Assembly: GCA_005281725.1 (NCBI GenBank)
Contig: SSBO01000015.1
Coordinates: 228,021-292,020 of the forward strand
From: Wuchereria bancrofti
Taxonomy: Eukaryota; Nematoda; Chromadorea; Rhabditida; Onchocercidae
Direction of reading: 5' to 3'
DNA length: 64,000 nt
Shown here: positions 25,836 through 37,595 of the stretch, one piece after another
Layout: each line of letters starts with the position of its first letter
Position numbering within the stretch: the first letter of the stretch is position 1
Position numbers and translations under genes: made by a program
The notes under the pieces: model-generated
The model's input: the letters and a program-made list of their open reading frames with translations, nothing else
The model's database searches: none
Told to the model about the DNA's origin: nothing

Positions 25836-28525
25836 AGAAAATGTTTTTAGTATATTATAAAATCATACGTTATAATTATCCTGTAAAAAAACTACTGGAA
25901 AGTGGCATACGATATAAAATTTTCAACAGAATACTATATAAGATGGCAATATATAATTAAAGTGAGATGAAAGTGACTATTATTAACACTGTTAGTTTTT
26001 GGTTTATACTATTTATTAGACAATAACAAATAACAAAAGTAATATTATTCACTAAAGAATAGAACAATATTTATTAAAGAAAAATACTACAATTAATGAT
26101 ATGAAATTAAGTACTACTAGACTTTAACAGGGATTTTCTTTTTTTTTTTTTTTTTATTGAGAAATGTACGAGAAGTAAAGAAATTATCAGAAGGAAATTA
26201 GGTTAAAGGAAAGTAAAGAAAATTATAAGCAATTGATAATTGTTCCTTATATTATACATTAATTATCTTTCCAGTGGGTATAAAGGTTATAACTATTGCC
26301 TTTGCCAAAAATATCAAAAAAGCAAATGAAAGTAAGTTACTTTAGAAAGTTTTGATTGATCTTACAAATAATATCAAATTTACACTTAACGGTTATTTCT
26401 TCTCCTTTTCTTCACTTTTATATTGTTTCACAATACTAAATTCTGTATGTCATTACAAGTCTTCAGTTCCTTTCCTTTCAATTTAAAAATTCTTTAAATT
26501 TCAATTTTAAGTTTTCATTTTGAATTTCTTTAATTTTGTTTTCATATTATTAGTATATAAAGATTTTTATTTAAATTAGCATTGAGTAAAAATTAATTCA
26601 TAGCTGTTTTAGATGATAGTATGCAAATATTGATGGAAATGCTTCATTTGATCGTTTTGGTGACATCATAGATTTGAACGATCAAATTGATATACGAGCT
26701 CTGATCACTGTCATCGAAATGATTAACTGAAGGAACTTAACAGTATTCAATATTTATTTTCTCTCATCTTAAATGACTTTAAAAGAAGAAATCCATCATA
26801 AAGCTTTCTTGAAAATTTTGTTTTTTTTTTCAAGTTGGAAAATTTGTCAGTTCACAAGTCAATGGCTTTGCAAATATGCAAGTTAGTAGCCTACAAAAGT
26901 GAAAAGTGAAAAAGTAAGTTTATCAGTTATCCATTTGGTGAATATCTTTTCTTAGAATTTGTTCGTCTGTAGAAGATTCTTAAACTAATAATATATTTTG
27001 TTTTTTATAAGTTTGCTAAACTGTAAGCAAATAAATTTGGAAATTAGTAAATTTGAAAGTTTAGAAATTTATCGCGTAATTATTGTATGATATTTTGTTG
27101 ACATACAAAGGTATACATGTATTATAAACATCTTTTGCTAAGCAAATAAACGTCTTTAACAATGAAAGATATCTTCAATTAAACAATGCATATTCTATTT
27201 CTCAGTGAATTATAAATTCGAAGAATTTTATTTGACTTCTAAGTTCTGTTGAACCTCAGTGGAACAGTATTTTAAAAAGTCTTTTAAAGACAGATCTTTG
27301 AATTCCAAGTTCACCTGTAATATCTTTGAATTCCAGTAAAGTGGCTGTACTTACAAAGCTAAAACTTTTAAAATGTTGCATTCATTAATAAAATCTGTTT
27401 TCCAAAGTAGTAAAATTCAACAATCCAAATCGATAATATCGGAAGAATGCATAATTATGACCCAACAACCGATCTTGGATTCCTACTGAAAAATTGCAAG
27501 AAGTCTGAGAAATATCGTCGGAAAATTTGATTTTCATTAATATTTAAAATTAATGGAAATCAGATTGGTGAAGTAACGATAAATTGATGAAAACTTCAAT
27601 TTGTAAAACTACAAGAACTTACTTCAGCAAGGCTTGTCTAAGGTGATGAACTTAATGAACAAAATTAATTTAAAATAATTTAAAGAAGATATAATTCAGG
27701 AGAATAACATTTCATTCAATTTGATGTGATACTAATATTTGTAATGATTCTCATTTAAATCTCCAATTTCTCAATTTAAATAGGCATCCATGGTTTTATT
27801 TCAAAAAAAAAAAAAAGAAAATCATTTGAATGATAGCTTCACGCTTCGATCTGATGCTAACATTACGATTGTTTGTTATATAATCATTATTAGCGATATT
27901 TTCAAATAGAAATAGTACTATTTTAAGTCAAATCATGTCCATACGTTATGAATCATCTAAAATTATTGTTTCTAAGCAAATTTCACTCATTTTCAAATTA
28001 AAATAAAATAAAATTCCAATTCACTTATACACTGAAAGAAAAACTTACAGAAAATGGGAAGCGGAAGATATACTAATTTCTTTGATAGCGATCGATAAAT
28101 AAAGTTTGCCACCAGTAGTACCATTAGCATTCTTACTGGAAGTCAATTTTATTAAAAGTACTGAGAATATGGAGGAAGTTCAAAGTAGATTTATATTTGA
28201 TTTGTCAACTCATAAAGTTGACAAATGTCACTTCGATAACGATTTATTCAAATTCCATTCGAAAGTGATCAATTTGTCTCCATTCTATGCATTCGTTTCC
28301 TTATTTAACAAACAGTGGGCAAGCAAATACGAATATTACAGGTGCAGAAATATCGATTGGATAAGGTAAATTTACTTTTTAAGTTTTAATTTGCTGGAAG
28401 TTAAAAGCTCAGCGATGATTTTGAGACGCTAAGCAAATCATTAGAGTGAGATATTAGCAACTGGTAGCAGTGATTGGTTGTTTGTTGTCTGCAATCAACA
28501 ATATATTTTTAGAAAAGTGGGAGGT

Positions 28526-28597
28526 TGGAGGCATGGGGAATCGAACCCCAGACCTCTCCGATGCGAACGGAGCGCTCTACCCCTGAGCTATGCCCCC
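28526..28597 (-). tRNA. tRNA-Ala, anticodon CGC
   Basis: A complete 72-base cloverleaf on the minus strand. The acceptor stem GGGGGCA pairs with TGCCTCC and carries the G3-U70 wobble pair, the main identity element for alanine. The D arm is GCTC-AGGGGTA-GAGC, the anticodon stem CTCCG/CGGAG encloses TTCGCAT (anticodon CGC, reading GCG), and the T arm is TGGGG-TTCGATT-CCCCA. The discriminator is A73, also as expected for alanine. Both internal promoter boxes are intact, there is no intron, and a TTTT run follows a few bases downstream as a pol III terminator. The gene appears functional. Confidence 0.97.
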
Positions 28598-31500
28598 TAC
28601 TACGGATCACAACTAATCTCTGCAACAAATTTTTTGGGAATTTTTAAAACTTTGAGTTTGTTAATTATTTAATTCAAACTTAAGGGAAAACTTTTTATTT
28701 TGAATTTCTTATTTTTTGTTTTCTTTTTTAAACTATCAAAAAAACATGGATTGCATCACTTTTAATAGGGAAACCTTAGGCGAGAAAAATCAAAACTATG
28801 AAAAATTTTTTTTAAAAAAAAGTGATGAAAATTTGTTGAATTAACAATTGTACATTAAAAAATGATGTGTGAAAGCAAGAAAGAAGGAAAAAAAAATGAC
28901 AGAATGATCATATGATTGAGTTAAACAAATTCTGTCATAAAATAAGATTTGATTCTCATAGATTGTAGAGCTGAATAGTTGTTGCTTTGTGGAGACAACA
29001 TTTGACATTTGATCAATCTTTATTTTATTGTGATAAAAGTTATCGTTAATCGTAATTATTGAACAATATCAGAAAGTTCGAGGAAGTAGTGGAAGAGAAG
29101 TGAATGTCAGTTTGCTATTCAGAAAACTTAATCTTAATTATGGTTATAACTCCTTATACAGTAAGCTATTAACTCGTAAGAAGCATAATATACAGTATCG
29201 TAGCAGAGGTCAGCTAACGAAGAATAGTTGTTGACCTTGTCAAATTCCATTAGCAAGGAGTTTTTTTATGTGACATTGGTACATTTGTCCAAGAAATGCT
29301 CAAGCAATACAATCCTTAGTTCTATGAATTTAATAGAATTTTATTTTTGTAAATTATAATTTGATTTTGCCGACAACTTTTTCTAATTTAAGACACAAGC
29401 GAAATTGTCATGCAGTTTAAATTGGATATACATCCCACAAAGATCAAATTGGAGAAATTCTATGGAATACGGTAATGGTTTAAATACACTACCAAAATTA
29501 TGATACAAAGTTGAAATGAAGCTAATTTCGATTGACATGCATCGATGGATCTTGAATGCGCCAAAAAGTACGATCCGAAAAGTCTCAGAGATTTCAGACT
29601 GATATTGGAACATAAATATTGCTAGCGATATGCTTAAAAAGAAAAAAAACAGACATGAAAGATATACGAAAAGATTGATATGGTGAGAAATTTATTATCA
29701 AAATCAATAATTTAATTTAAACGTTTATTACGAATAAATTCCTAATTGAGCAGAGTAAACATCAAAACAATAGTGAAATGATTGACAAATTGAAAAAATT
29801 GATCAGTAATCGATATTTGAATCTATTTCATGTATCGCTTCCTGGAATCTTAAAAATTGTTTACTTTTTTTTTTAAATGATAACAATCTGAGATTAATGC
29901 ATTTCTTATGCATTAATTATGCTACGAACATTTGCTAATGGCATTATCAAATAGCTATGATAATCAGAAAATATAATAAATATTAATTGCAATATACGAT
30001 TTTAAATCTTATGCCTAAAATATTTGATGGAGGAATTTTATGTAAAAAGCTTTCAAGTTTACTTTTAGCTAATTAAGCAAAAGAAATACTAAATGTCTTA
30101 TCATTTCTATGCTTGTACATCTTATCATGTTTCAAATATTTAGACTACAAAGTTGGATAATGAATATGTGAAAATGATTCCTTCTTGTTCATTTTTATTA
30201 TTATTACAGCAATATCAAAGACAATTAAAAATAGATATTAAAATGTTCATTAATGTACTTTCACCTTTAGAGGTAAAATTTGAAAAGTAAAACTCTTAGA
30301 CAAAGACTTAACAACACTGAGAAGAAGTTAGGGTTAAAAAGTACAAATCATTTATATCAAATTACTTAGCTTCTCAGTTGCTCTCAACTGTTTTATTCTT
30401 GAATTGAAATTTCTCATAGCTTTTTTGTTCTTTAAACTGAAAATTTATCAGTTATCATCGTTTCTATTTAACAACCAATACTAGCATTAGCCAATATAGC
30501 ACGTTTAATTTTAACTTATTACACTGAAATTTGGAAGGTTTTTTTATTTTTTTAATTCAAAAAATATTTCACCAGAAAAGATAAATTTTATCGTCAGGCA
30601 GTTAAGAAAAGATTATTTTTATACAGAAATTTCAAGTTTTCTGTTATTCAATTGATAGTGATAAGGAATTTGATAAGTGAAATGCATTGATCTAACGACG
30701 CCATTGTTGCTGCAATGCGAATTTAATATCAACGACAATGTTATTAAAAAATATTGAATAACTTTTCCATCGTTCATTCAAAAATGTATGTATCAAGATA
30801 TTAGTCAAAATTTTCACTGGGAAATCTCGGGACTATAAGGAATTGTTCTGGCATAATTTGATTGATTTTAGAGTCTCCTCATATGAGCAAAATTAGTATT
30901 GATTTCAGGTCATTAATCTATTACTACTTCTATTTTCAAGGAATGATGAAAACGTTTTCATTAAAATTTCCTGTTAATATCAGACAAACACAACATTTGC
31001 AAAACAAAACAATTATCAAAATTTATAAATAAGAATAAAACGATAGAATTAGAAAAAGTGACAGTCTTTAATTTCGAAATTTATTATTTGCTTAAATCAA
31101 ATTGATTTTCTTTTCCAAATTCAGTCATTTTATAAAGATGTTGAAAGGTCAATTTTTTTTTCTTCCATTACTGAACAGAAAAAGCTTTATTTTTAATGCT
31201 GTTAAATTAAAAAGTTTGAAAAATTCTTGATAGCATAATTTTAATTTAACAATCTTTTCTAATAATTCGTTATATATAAATATCAAAAGAAAATCCCCGC
31301 TAATAGTAGCATTTCTGTATGTTCCAGAAAAAAATTTGATCTGTTGGAGTCAAAAATAGTGGATCGAAATTATTTATCATTAATCATTAATGACTTAACG
31401 ATAGGTTTTTTAAGCCATCATTTTTTTTTTTTTTTTTTTGGGCATTAGTTATTTGTGTATTAATTAATTTTTTAACTGTTAGAAGTTAATTGAGAACAAA

Positions 31501-31910
31501 TTCAATTTCAATTTATGAGCTTTAATAGTTAAAAGATAAAATAATGTGAAATAATTTATTCCATTAATGGTATTATATTCTATGACGAATTTAAATACCA
31601 AATAAATCATTCATTCATCTTTTATCAAATCTTAAAACTTTTTTCCTTAAGATTGTTCGTCTTTTTTGCATTATTTATCACTGTAAAAAGTTAGTTATTG
31701 TAATAATATAATATAAGTTATTATTTTTATTAAATTATTATTTTTATTAAAATACAGTTTTGCCATTTTCTCACTCGAAATTTATATCCAAACCTATACA
31801 AGTAATTGTTGATAATAATTTAAACTAAAATATAATTATAACAATCATTTAAAAAATAAACAATTACTTTGCATGAATAATAAAACATAATTTATTCTAT
31901 TTCAGGTGAG
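28598..31910. other. Intergenic region before the Clc-like array
   Basis: Mostly A+T-rich. Bases 29,060-29,640 are less so and hold several protein-like open stretches on both strands, for example LLFRKLNLNYGYNSLYSKLL on plus and a 76-codon frame on minus (29383-29613). I could not join them into a consistent gene. A perfect 10-bp hairpin ATTAATGCAT/ATGCATTAAT lies at 29,893-29,917. A long T run is at about 31,422-31,440. Confidence 0.5.
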
Positions 31911-33514
31911 ATGATGGATCGTTTTCATCATCGTAGAATGCGTCAATTTCGAATTGCGTATACAGCAACGTTATCATTAATTATCATCGTTATTAATTAT
32001 GCCTTGTTTAGTCCAAGTTTGTTTGTTTACTTTATTGTCAGAATTAATAAAATCAGATTCATAATTTTACTTTGTCACAAATAATATGAAAGATATTTAA
32101 CATAAAGTTTTTCTGCTTTAATAAATTAATAAAAGTTATTAAACTGTTTAAACTAACACTCATCGTTTGATAGTAAAATAATTGAATAGAATTACAAAGG
32201 TATCACACATTACTCTGAAATAATTTGCATACGTAAACATTTAGCAAAGTATTAAAATTTACACTAAAAACTATAAAGCTAAGTAATATTTGCTATAATA
32301 CAGCAAGCGAAAATTTTGAAAATTACTTTTCTTATTTAGATTGGCGAGATCTCATATTTTCTGATAGTTATTATTTGATAAATCCTTATCACAATGAGAC
32401 GATAAAGGAGAGTATAGCGATAGAAATGGATAATGTCACCATAAATGTCCCACGGTTTTCAAATGAACCGAAATTAGCCATACCTCGACGAATGGGTATC
32501 TTAAGAAATCGCTGTTCATATGACGATGATAAGAATGATCCGAATGAAATAACATTATCTGCTGAAAATGATATGATAAATTCAAATTGGAGTGTAGAGG
32601 TGGAATTAATTGAAAATAATTCAATTCCTCAAAATATTTATAATTCATTTAAGCAATTGAATAACTCAAATCAATTCTGTTCCTTATGGTATTCGGTAAG
32701 TATCATTTCATTTCACATTCTTTTCTACAGATATTAGAAATTTTTGACTACTTAAATTTGAACGAAATATTTGTTTGTTTAATTTTAACCAATGGAAATT
32801 TTGTTCCAAAATAACTGTTTGTTTGGTTTTTTAGGAAAAGCCAATATCGGATACTGTTGTTATGGTTTTAATTATCTTCATAAGCCTTCTTGATTTTGTG
32901 GCTTTAATAATAGCGCTAATTGATTATGATCTTCAACTTATGTGCAAAATGTCACCTGTCGCCTTTTTATTACAACTAAATCTTATTCTAGCACTTTTTT
33001 TGACCACTGCTATTGCTTTATATGCTTATCAGAATAAAGAAGCTCTCGGTTAGTATATAAAATCAAAATCAATCTAAATGCTTTCTTTTTGAAAAAAAAA
33101 AAGTTTTACTTCTAATTTAATAATAAAATTTGAAATATTGATGTAATTAAAATCAAAACTTGAGTTAAAAACATTATTTTTAAAATTATTTTTATTAGAT
33201 ACATTAGAATGATATAACTTTTTCATTAACTCTAAGAATAAATTGTTTGTTTGCAAAATATTTAATAGACATTTTTACTTCTCAGAATATTTGCATCGAT
33301 TATTGTGTGACACTTTGCAGATAAGATAAATCATGTTGTGAAGCAATTAGCAAATGATAGGATATCAACCAGATGTACAGGAAACGTTGACGTAAGTGTC
33401 GGAAGTGGCTTTTATTTTGGTTGCGTCGCCTTGTTGATTCATTGGATTCTTAATTTCGGCACTGCTTTATACTGGAAATGGCCACAAATTTCTCGTTTAA
33501 TTGCAATTTTCTAA
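31911..33514 (+). CDS. Clc-like (claudin-superfamily) four-span protein, longest copy
   Basis: Exons 31911-32016, 32340-32695, 32835-33048 and 33321-33514, giving 289 residues. Intron phases 1-0-1 match the three other family members in this window, and exon 3 (214 bases) has the same length as in the 37.6 kb copy. Span 1 (about 17-34) leads into SPNWRDLIF, which holds the conserved Trp of the first extracellular loop. The loop is unusually long (about 120 residues), Asn/Glu-rich, and carries the MGI motif and two Cys (RNRC and FC) equivalent to the claudin W-GLW-C-C signature. Span 2 (IIFISLLDFVALIIALI), span 3 (PVAFLLQLNLILALFLTTAIA) and span 4 follow, ending in a short basic tail. TTTCAG five bases before the ATG is a likely trans-splice site. 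Nematode Clc-like proteins are claudin relatives; a junction or channel-regulator role is inferred from the family only. Confidence 0.85.
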
Positions 33515-35149
33515 TTATCATAATTCTTTTTTTTCTTTTCTTCGCAATATTTAATTTATGTTTGCTATTTTTATTGATTAAATGCGAAAAATGTTTATTT
33601 TATTGTGGTTACTATTACTTTCGGTTCAATGATTTCAAATCTTGTTGGATCGGAAAACTCTTTTTGTTTCTTTTTCATCTTTATGAAAATTATAAAAATG
33701 CAAAGCATTATGCATACATATATATATTCTTGTTGATAAACAATGCATTTTGATCAAAGAATGAATAAAAGAAAATTCTGCGCAATTTTTATCACTAAAC
33801 ACTATTTGACAAAGTTAAGAATAATTTTTAGTACTAAAATTTTATTGCAACAGCTATGTGCAAGATTAATTAATTTTTTATCACTGAAAACAAGAAATTT
33901 TGATCCTAGGATTATTATCAGTCTAGATAAAAATATTGCTGAATGAATTATTTATAAATTTGCCAACGAAATTCAAAAACAGTAATTTGGTGACATTTTG
34001 ATGAGACCTTCTAAAAGCAATCGTGCATCTGACAATATTAGACAACACCATACTTTCTTATACAAATATACTAATTTTAATATTGTACCTGTGAAAGATG
34101 ATTCCTGCTCTTTGATCGGTCGCCAAAATTGAGAAATTCACAATAATAGAAAAAGCAACAATAATTATTTAATACTAAAACAGCATTTATTACATAAAAA
34201 AAGATGATTAGTTGATGAATTTTATAAGAATTGGAGGTGATGTGTTAACTTAGCCACTATCACTTTATCAGACAATTTAATTAACTTAGCCACTATCACT
34301 TTATCAGACAATTTAATTAACTTAGCCGCTATCACTTTATCAGACAATTTAATTAACTTAGCCACTATCACTTTATCAGACAATTTAATTAACTTAGCCG
34401 CTATCACTTTATCAGACAATTTAATTAACTTAGCCACTATCACTTTATCAGACAATTTAATTAACTTAGCCGCTATCACCTTATCAGACAATTTAATTAA
34501 CTTAGCCACTATCACTTTATCAGACAATTTAATTAACTTAGCCACTATCACTTTATCAAACAACAAATAATTTGATAGGAATAAAGTAAAGCTTTTTTAA
34601 GTCAATGTTCAATGCAACGAAGAGAAAGAAATTAATGAAGTGGAAAATTTAAAAGAGATAAGCAATACTTAATTAAACTGAAATGAATTATGAAATTTAA
34701 GGAAAAAATCATATGACAAATAAAATATCAACAAAAAGAATTTTTTCTCTAAGTCGTGCAAAAATTTATCATTTTTTTGATAAAAAAAAATTTGCGTAAA
34801 ATATTAGCTATTTATTAAAAAAAGTTCTTACCGCTCTGCATGGTTGTCTTTTATCATTCACATTTCATGTATCAATTAATTAACTAGATTTAATTTTAAA
34901 TTTAAAAATATAAAAGATTAAAAGAATCTATCAAATTGGACAGTTGCGTTAAAAAGATTTAGCTTTTAACATTTTGAAGTACTATTAAGCAAATAAAAAC
35001 CTCTGAATAGTATTTATTTTGAAACACAAAATATTACAAATTGATTTTTCAAAAATTAATTCCCAATTTTTGCTTGGATAATTTCATATCTGAACGTTTT
35101 CTATTGCAGAATTTCTCGAACAGAAGCAAATCTTTCAAAATTAAAAACA
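33515..35149. other. Spacer with a 36-base minisatellite
   Basis: A+T-rich DNA downstream of the first Clc-like gene. It contains the repeat at 34,245-34,563 and plus-strand open frames at 33,478 and 33,743 that overlap or follow the real stop and look like chance. A TCTATTGCAG acceptor ends at 35,109, 40 bases before the next gene's proposed start. Confidence 0.5.
34245..34563. repeat. Minisatellite, about nine copies of 36 bases
   Basis: The unit contains TTAACTTAGCCACTATCACT and TTATCAGACAATTTAA. Adjacent units differ at one site (GCCACT or GCCGCT), and in the centre the two forms alternate, so a 72-base dimer has been amplified. Since 36 is a multiple of three, the minus strand is open for 114 codons (repeating DKVIVAKLIKLS), but no start or splice context supports translation. 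Confidence 0.95.
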
Positions 35150-36362
35150 ATGAAATCAAATGAGTTCGTTAAACTTATTGTCTTGCTCGTTGTCTATATT
35201 TCAACAAATAATTAATTAATCCAAATAATTCACATTGTAGTGACTTATTAAGAGAAAGAAATTTGTTAATGAAAGATTTATGTGAATATAACAGTTTTAT
35301 AAAATTTAAATTGAACAAATTTTTTCACAATTTATGAATTGATGAAAAATTTATTACTGTTGGAAAATATTCAAAACTTTTCTCAATGTTTTCTTTTGCA
35401 ATCCAATATTGCCTTCTAGCATTCTTTTTCCAAAAAAAAAAAGGGAAATCTTTTCCAAAAAAAGGGAAAAAAAAAGGGAAAAGAAAAAAGGAAAAAAAAA
35501 GGGAAATGAGAAAAATTTAAATTTATTTCGCATTACAATTAAAACATTTATATGATTTGTCATTTAACTTTGGTTTAGATTGGAAGAAGTTGTAGCAAGG
35601 TTGTATGACGAAGTTGACACTGAACAAGTTGACGAATTTCTCGTTGTCCCCATAACTGCATGCATTATTATAATTGGTGCCATAGTGACATCTTTCATCG
35701 TTTTTCGAATTCTTCTTTTCATTTCAAACAAAAAACAGAAAATAGAAAAAAGTGAAATGGAAGCGGAAGTTAAGGAACAGGAAGGTAAACATTTCAGATA
35801 CGATTATCAATTAGCATAATTAGTAATTGTTGTTACTGAAAGAAAAAAGTATTCATAAAGTAAAAAGAAGAAATGATTCTGAAAACGGAATTAGAGAAGC
35901 AATAATGAAATGTTAAAATGAAGAAATTCAAATAAATTACTTGCCAGTATAATAAATGATTTCTGGTAGATTAATTAAATTATTAAACATTTTATTTAAA
36001 AGAAAAAAATTTTATACAAAAAGTTCTACTAATGAACATCATAAAAATAAATATTTCCGGCTGATGGCAGAATATGAAGCAAACTCGAAAACTGTAAGTC
36101 CTTTTGATGTTGCCGCTAGAATGATTTATGTAAGTCATCTGATAGATTTAATTGAAATGTTCCAATGAGCATTAAAAGCAAGTGTAATGTCTTTTTCATT
36201 GTTTTTGCTCAGTTCCGCAACAGTTCTAAAATTTTAAAATTTCTGGGGAGAAACAATTTAATTCATTACATTCAAGATTCATTATACCCAAATTTAAGAA
36301 ATTAAATTTTATGGTTTTTGTAGGAAACTACCGGTGCAGTCGATTCAAGAAAAGTGCCGTAG
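35150..36362 (+). CDS. Small single-span membrane protein, tentative
   Basis: Proposed exons 35150-35163, 35579-35784, 36071-36093 and 36324-36362, giving 93 residues. The second exon is the strongest: TTTGGTTTAG acceptor, an acidic stretch (EEVVARLYDEVDTEQVDEF), a hydrophobic span (about 26-49), then a charged tail (KKQKIEKSEMEAEVKEQE). Its GTAAAC donor, in phase 1, fits an acceptor before AATATGAAGC, and the last exon (after TTTTTGTAG) reads ETTGAVDSRKVP, then stop. The first exon (MKSNE, donor GTTCGT) fits in phase and lies 40 bases after a good acceptor, but it is tiny and could be wrong. If the phase-1 donor is not used, the second exon reads on to a stop at 35817-35819. No family was recognised. 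It lies between two Clc-like genes on the same strand. Confidence 0.45.
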
Positions 36363-37595
36363 CCAGAAAAGAGAAATAACTAGAAATTTTGAAATTTATC
36401 TGGGAGTAAATAAAATTTATCACTTAATCAAAACACATGCCGTCAATTTTTGCAGCATACAAAAAGCTATGCTTGAGACAAATATATCAGATAATATAAA
36501 AAAAAAGCTTATCGATATAAAAATAATTGTTTACTACCTTTACCAACAACAACAAAAGCAACAACAACAACAACAACAATAATAATAGTTAATAATAATA
36601 ATACTATGAAAAAAACATCTTTTCAAAGTTTCTAATTTTTTTTTTCTTTATTGAAATGCAATGAACATTGGATGGATGGAAAAATATTAAGTTCAAGTTT
36701 TTTCTTTTAAACTAATCTTTTTAGATTACAGACAAAATAAGAATGAAAATCGTTCAACTGATTATTAAATTCACATATATGATTTCAAAAGTTTAGAATA
36801 ATTTAGTAATCATACAAAGAATATAGTTGAAATAATTAAAATTATATTTGAATTTTAACGACTACGCTTAAAATAGAAAGTGATAAACTTTTTAACATTT
36901 TTCATTTAGCAACCCTTCAATATTTCAACCATTCGTTGCTACTTTATTTTATTTGTATAATTTTTGACCTTTACTGTAATTTATTGATTTATATTTGTAT
37001 GAATAATAATAATTATTATTGTTATTATATTTTATATTAATACTAAGTATTTTATTAGTGATAGTATTTTTTCCTCTTATCATAAAATATCAGTTATGTT
37101 CTTATTTGGAAAATTCTGACCAATTTTCTGACGAGTAGATGTAATTAAAAGCAATAATTATGCTAATAAATCTATTAATAATGTCTCATTAGTGATAATA
37201 TTTTTTCCTCTTATCATAAAAACATCTCTTCCCGATGTCAAACATACTTACATTTGTCACATCGAAGAATTTTTGGATCTCATTTTTTCATATCTTTCAT
37301 GCAACAGTATAAATTCATTAGTAATACTTTAATGGTAATCAAGCAAAATGTAATTTTAGCGTAGAAAGATGTTACAGTTTAAAAAAGACATGGAATATTT
37401 CAATACAAATTTGTTATCTAAATTAAAATTAAAACAATAATAATAATTATTATTATTGCTGTTATAATTACTATTAGTAATTTCAAAAATTGAGAAAAAA
37501 AGGAGAAATGAAAAGATATAAAAGATTAAAATTTAATTGTTTCATATCATTTTATAAATGTGATAAAAGCTATTTGGTGAAGTAATTTCCATGTG
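36363..37595. other. Spacer with CAA/AAT tracts and a 36-base direct repeat
   Basis: (CAA)n and (AAT)n run from about 36,545 to 36,603. A direct repeat (about 37,052-37,087 and 37,187-37,222) shares ATTTTTTCCTCTTATCATAA and neighbouring bases, with an ATTAGTGATA start in both. It lies 370 to 540 bases upstream of the next Clc-like gene. No coding region was seen. Confidence 0.55.

Larger units (their letters stand above)
25577..28525. other. Region between FIS1 and the tRNA gene
   Basis: The first 180 bases upstream of FIS1 are clearly less A+T-rich (CGCAGACCACCGCACACC, CATGCGCGCAAGG) and are the probable FIS1 promoter, followed by the 32-base triplicate. The rest has poly-T and poly-A runs and short open frames (38 codons from an ATG at 27,373; 87 codons at 28,106-28,369). 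None has splice signals and phases that build into a gene. A perfect 10-bp hairpin TTTGTCAACT/AGTTGACAAA lies at 28,201-28,225. Confidence 0.5.

Noticed and set aside
27373..27489. 38-codon plus frame beginning MLHSLIKSVFQSS, resembling a mitochondrial presequence
   Set aside because: It is short, has no convincing donor, and no downstream exon joins it in phase.
28478..28672. 64-codon plus frame containing ESNPRPLRCERSALPLSY
   Set aside because: This is the antisense translation of the tRNA-Ala gene, a common artefact.
34222..34566. 114-codon minus frame with repeated DKVIVAKLIK
   Set aside because: It is entirely made by the 36-base minisatellite, whose period is a multiple of three. No start or exon context was found.
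36334..36582. 82-codon plus frame ending in poly-Gln
   Set aside because: It overlaps the last exon of the small single-span gene in another frame, and its end is a CAA microsatellite.
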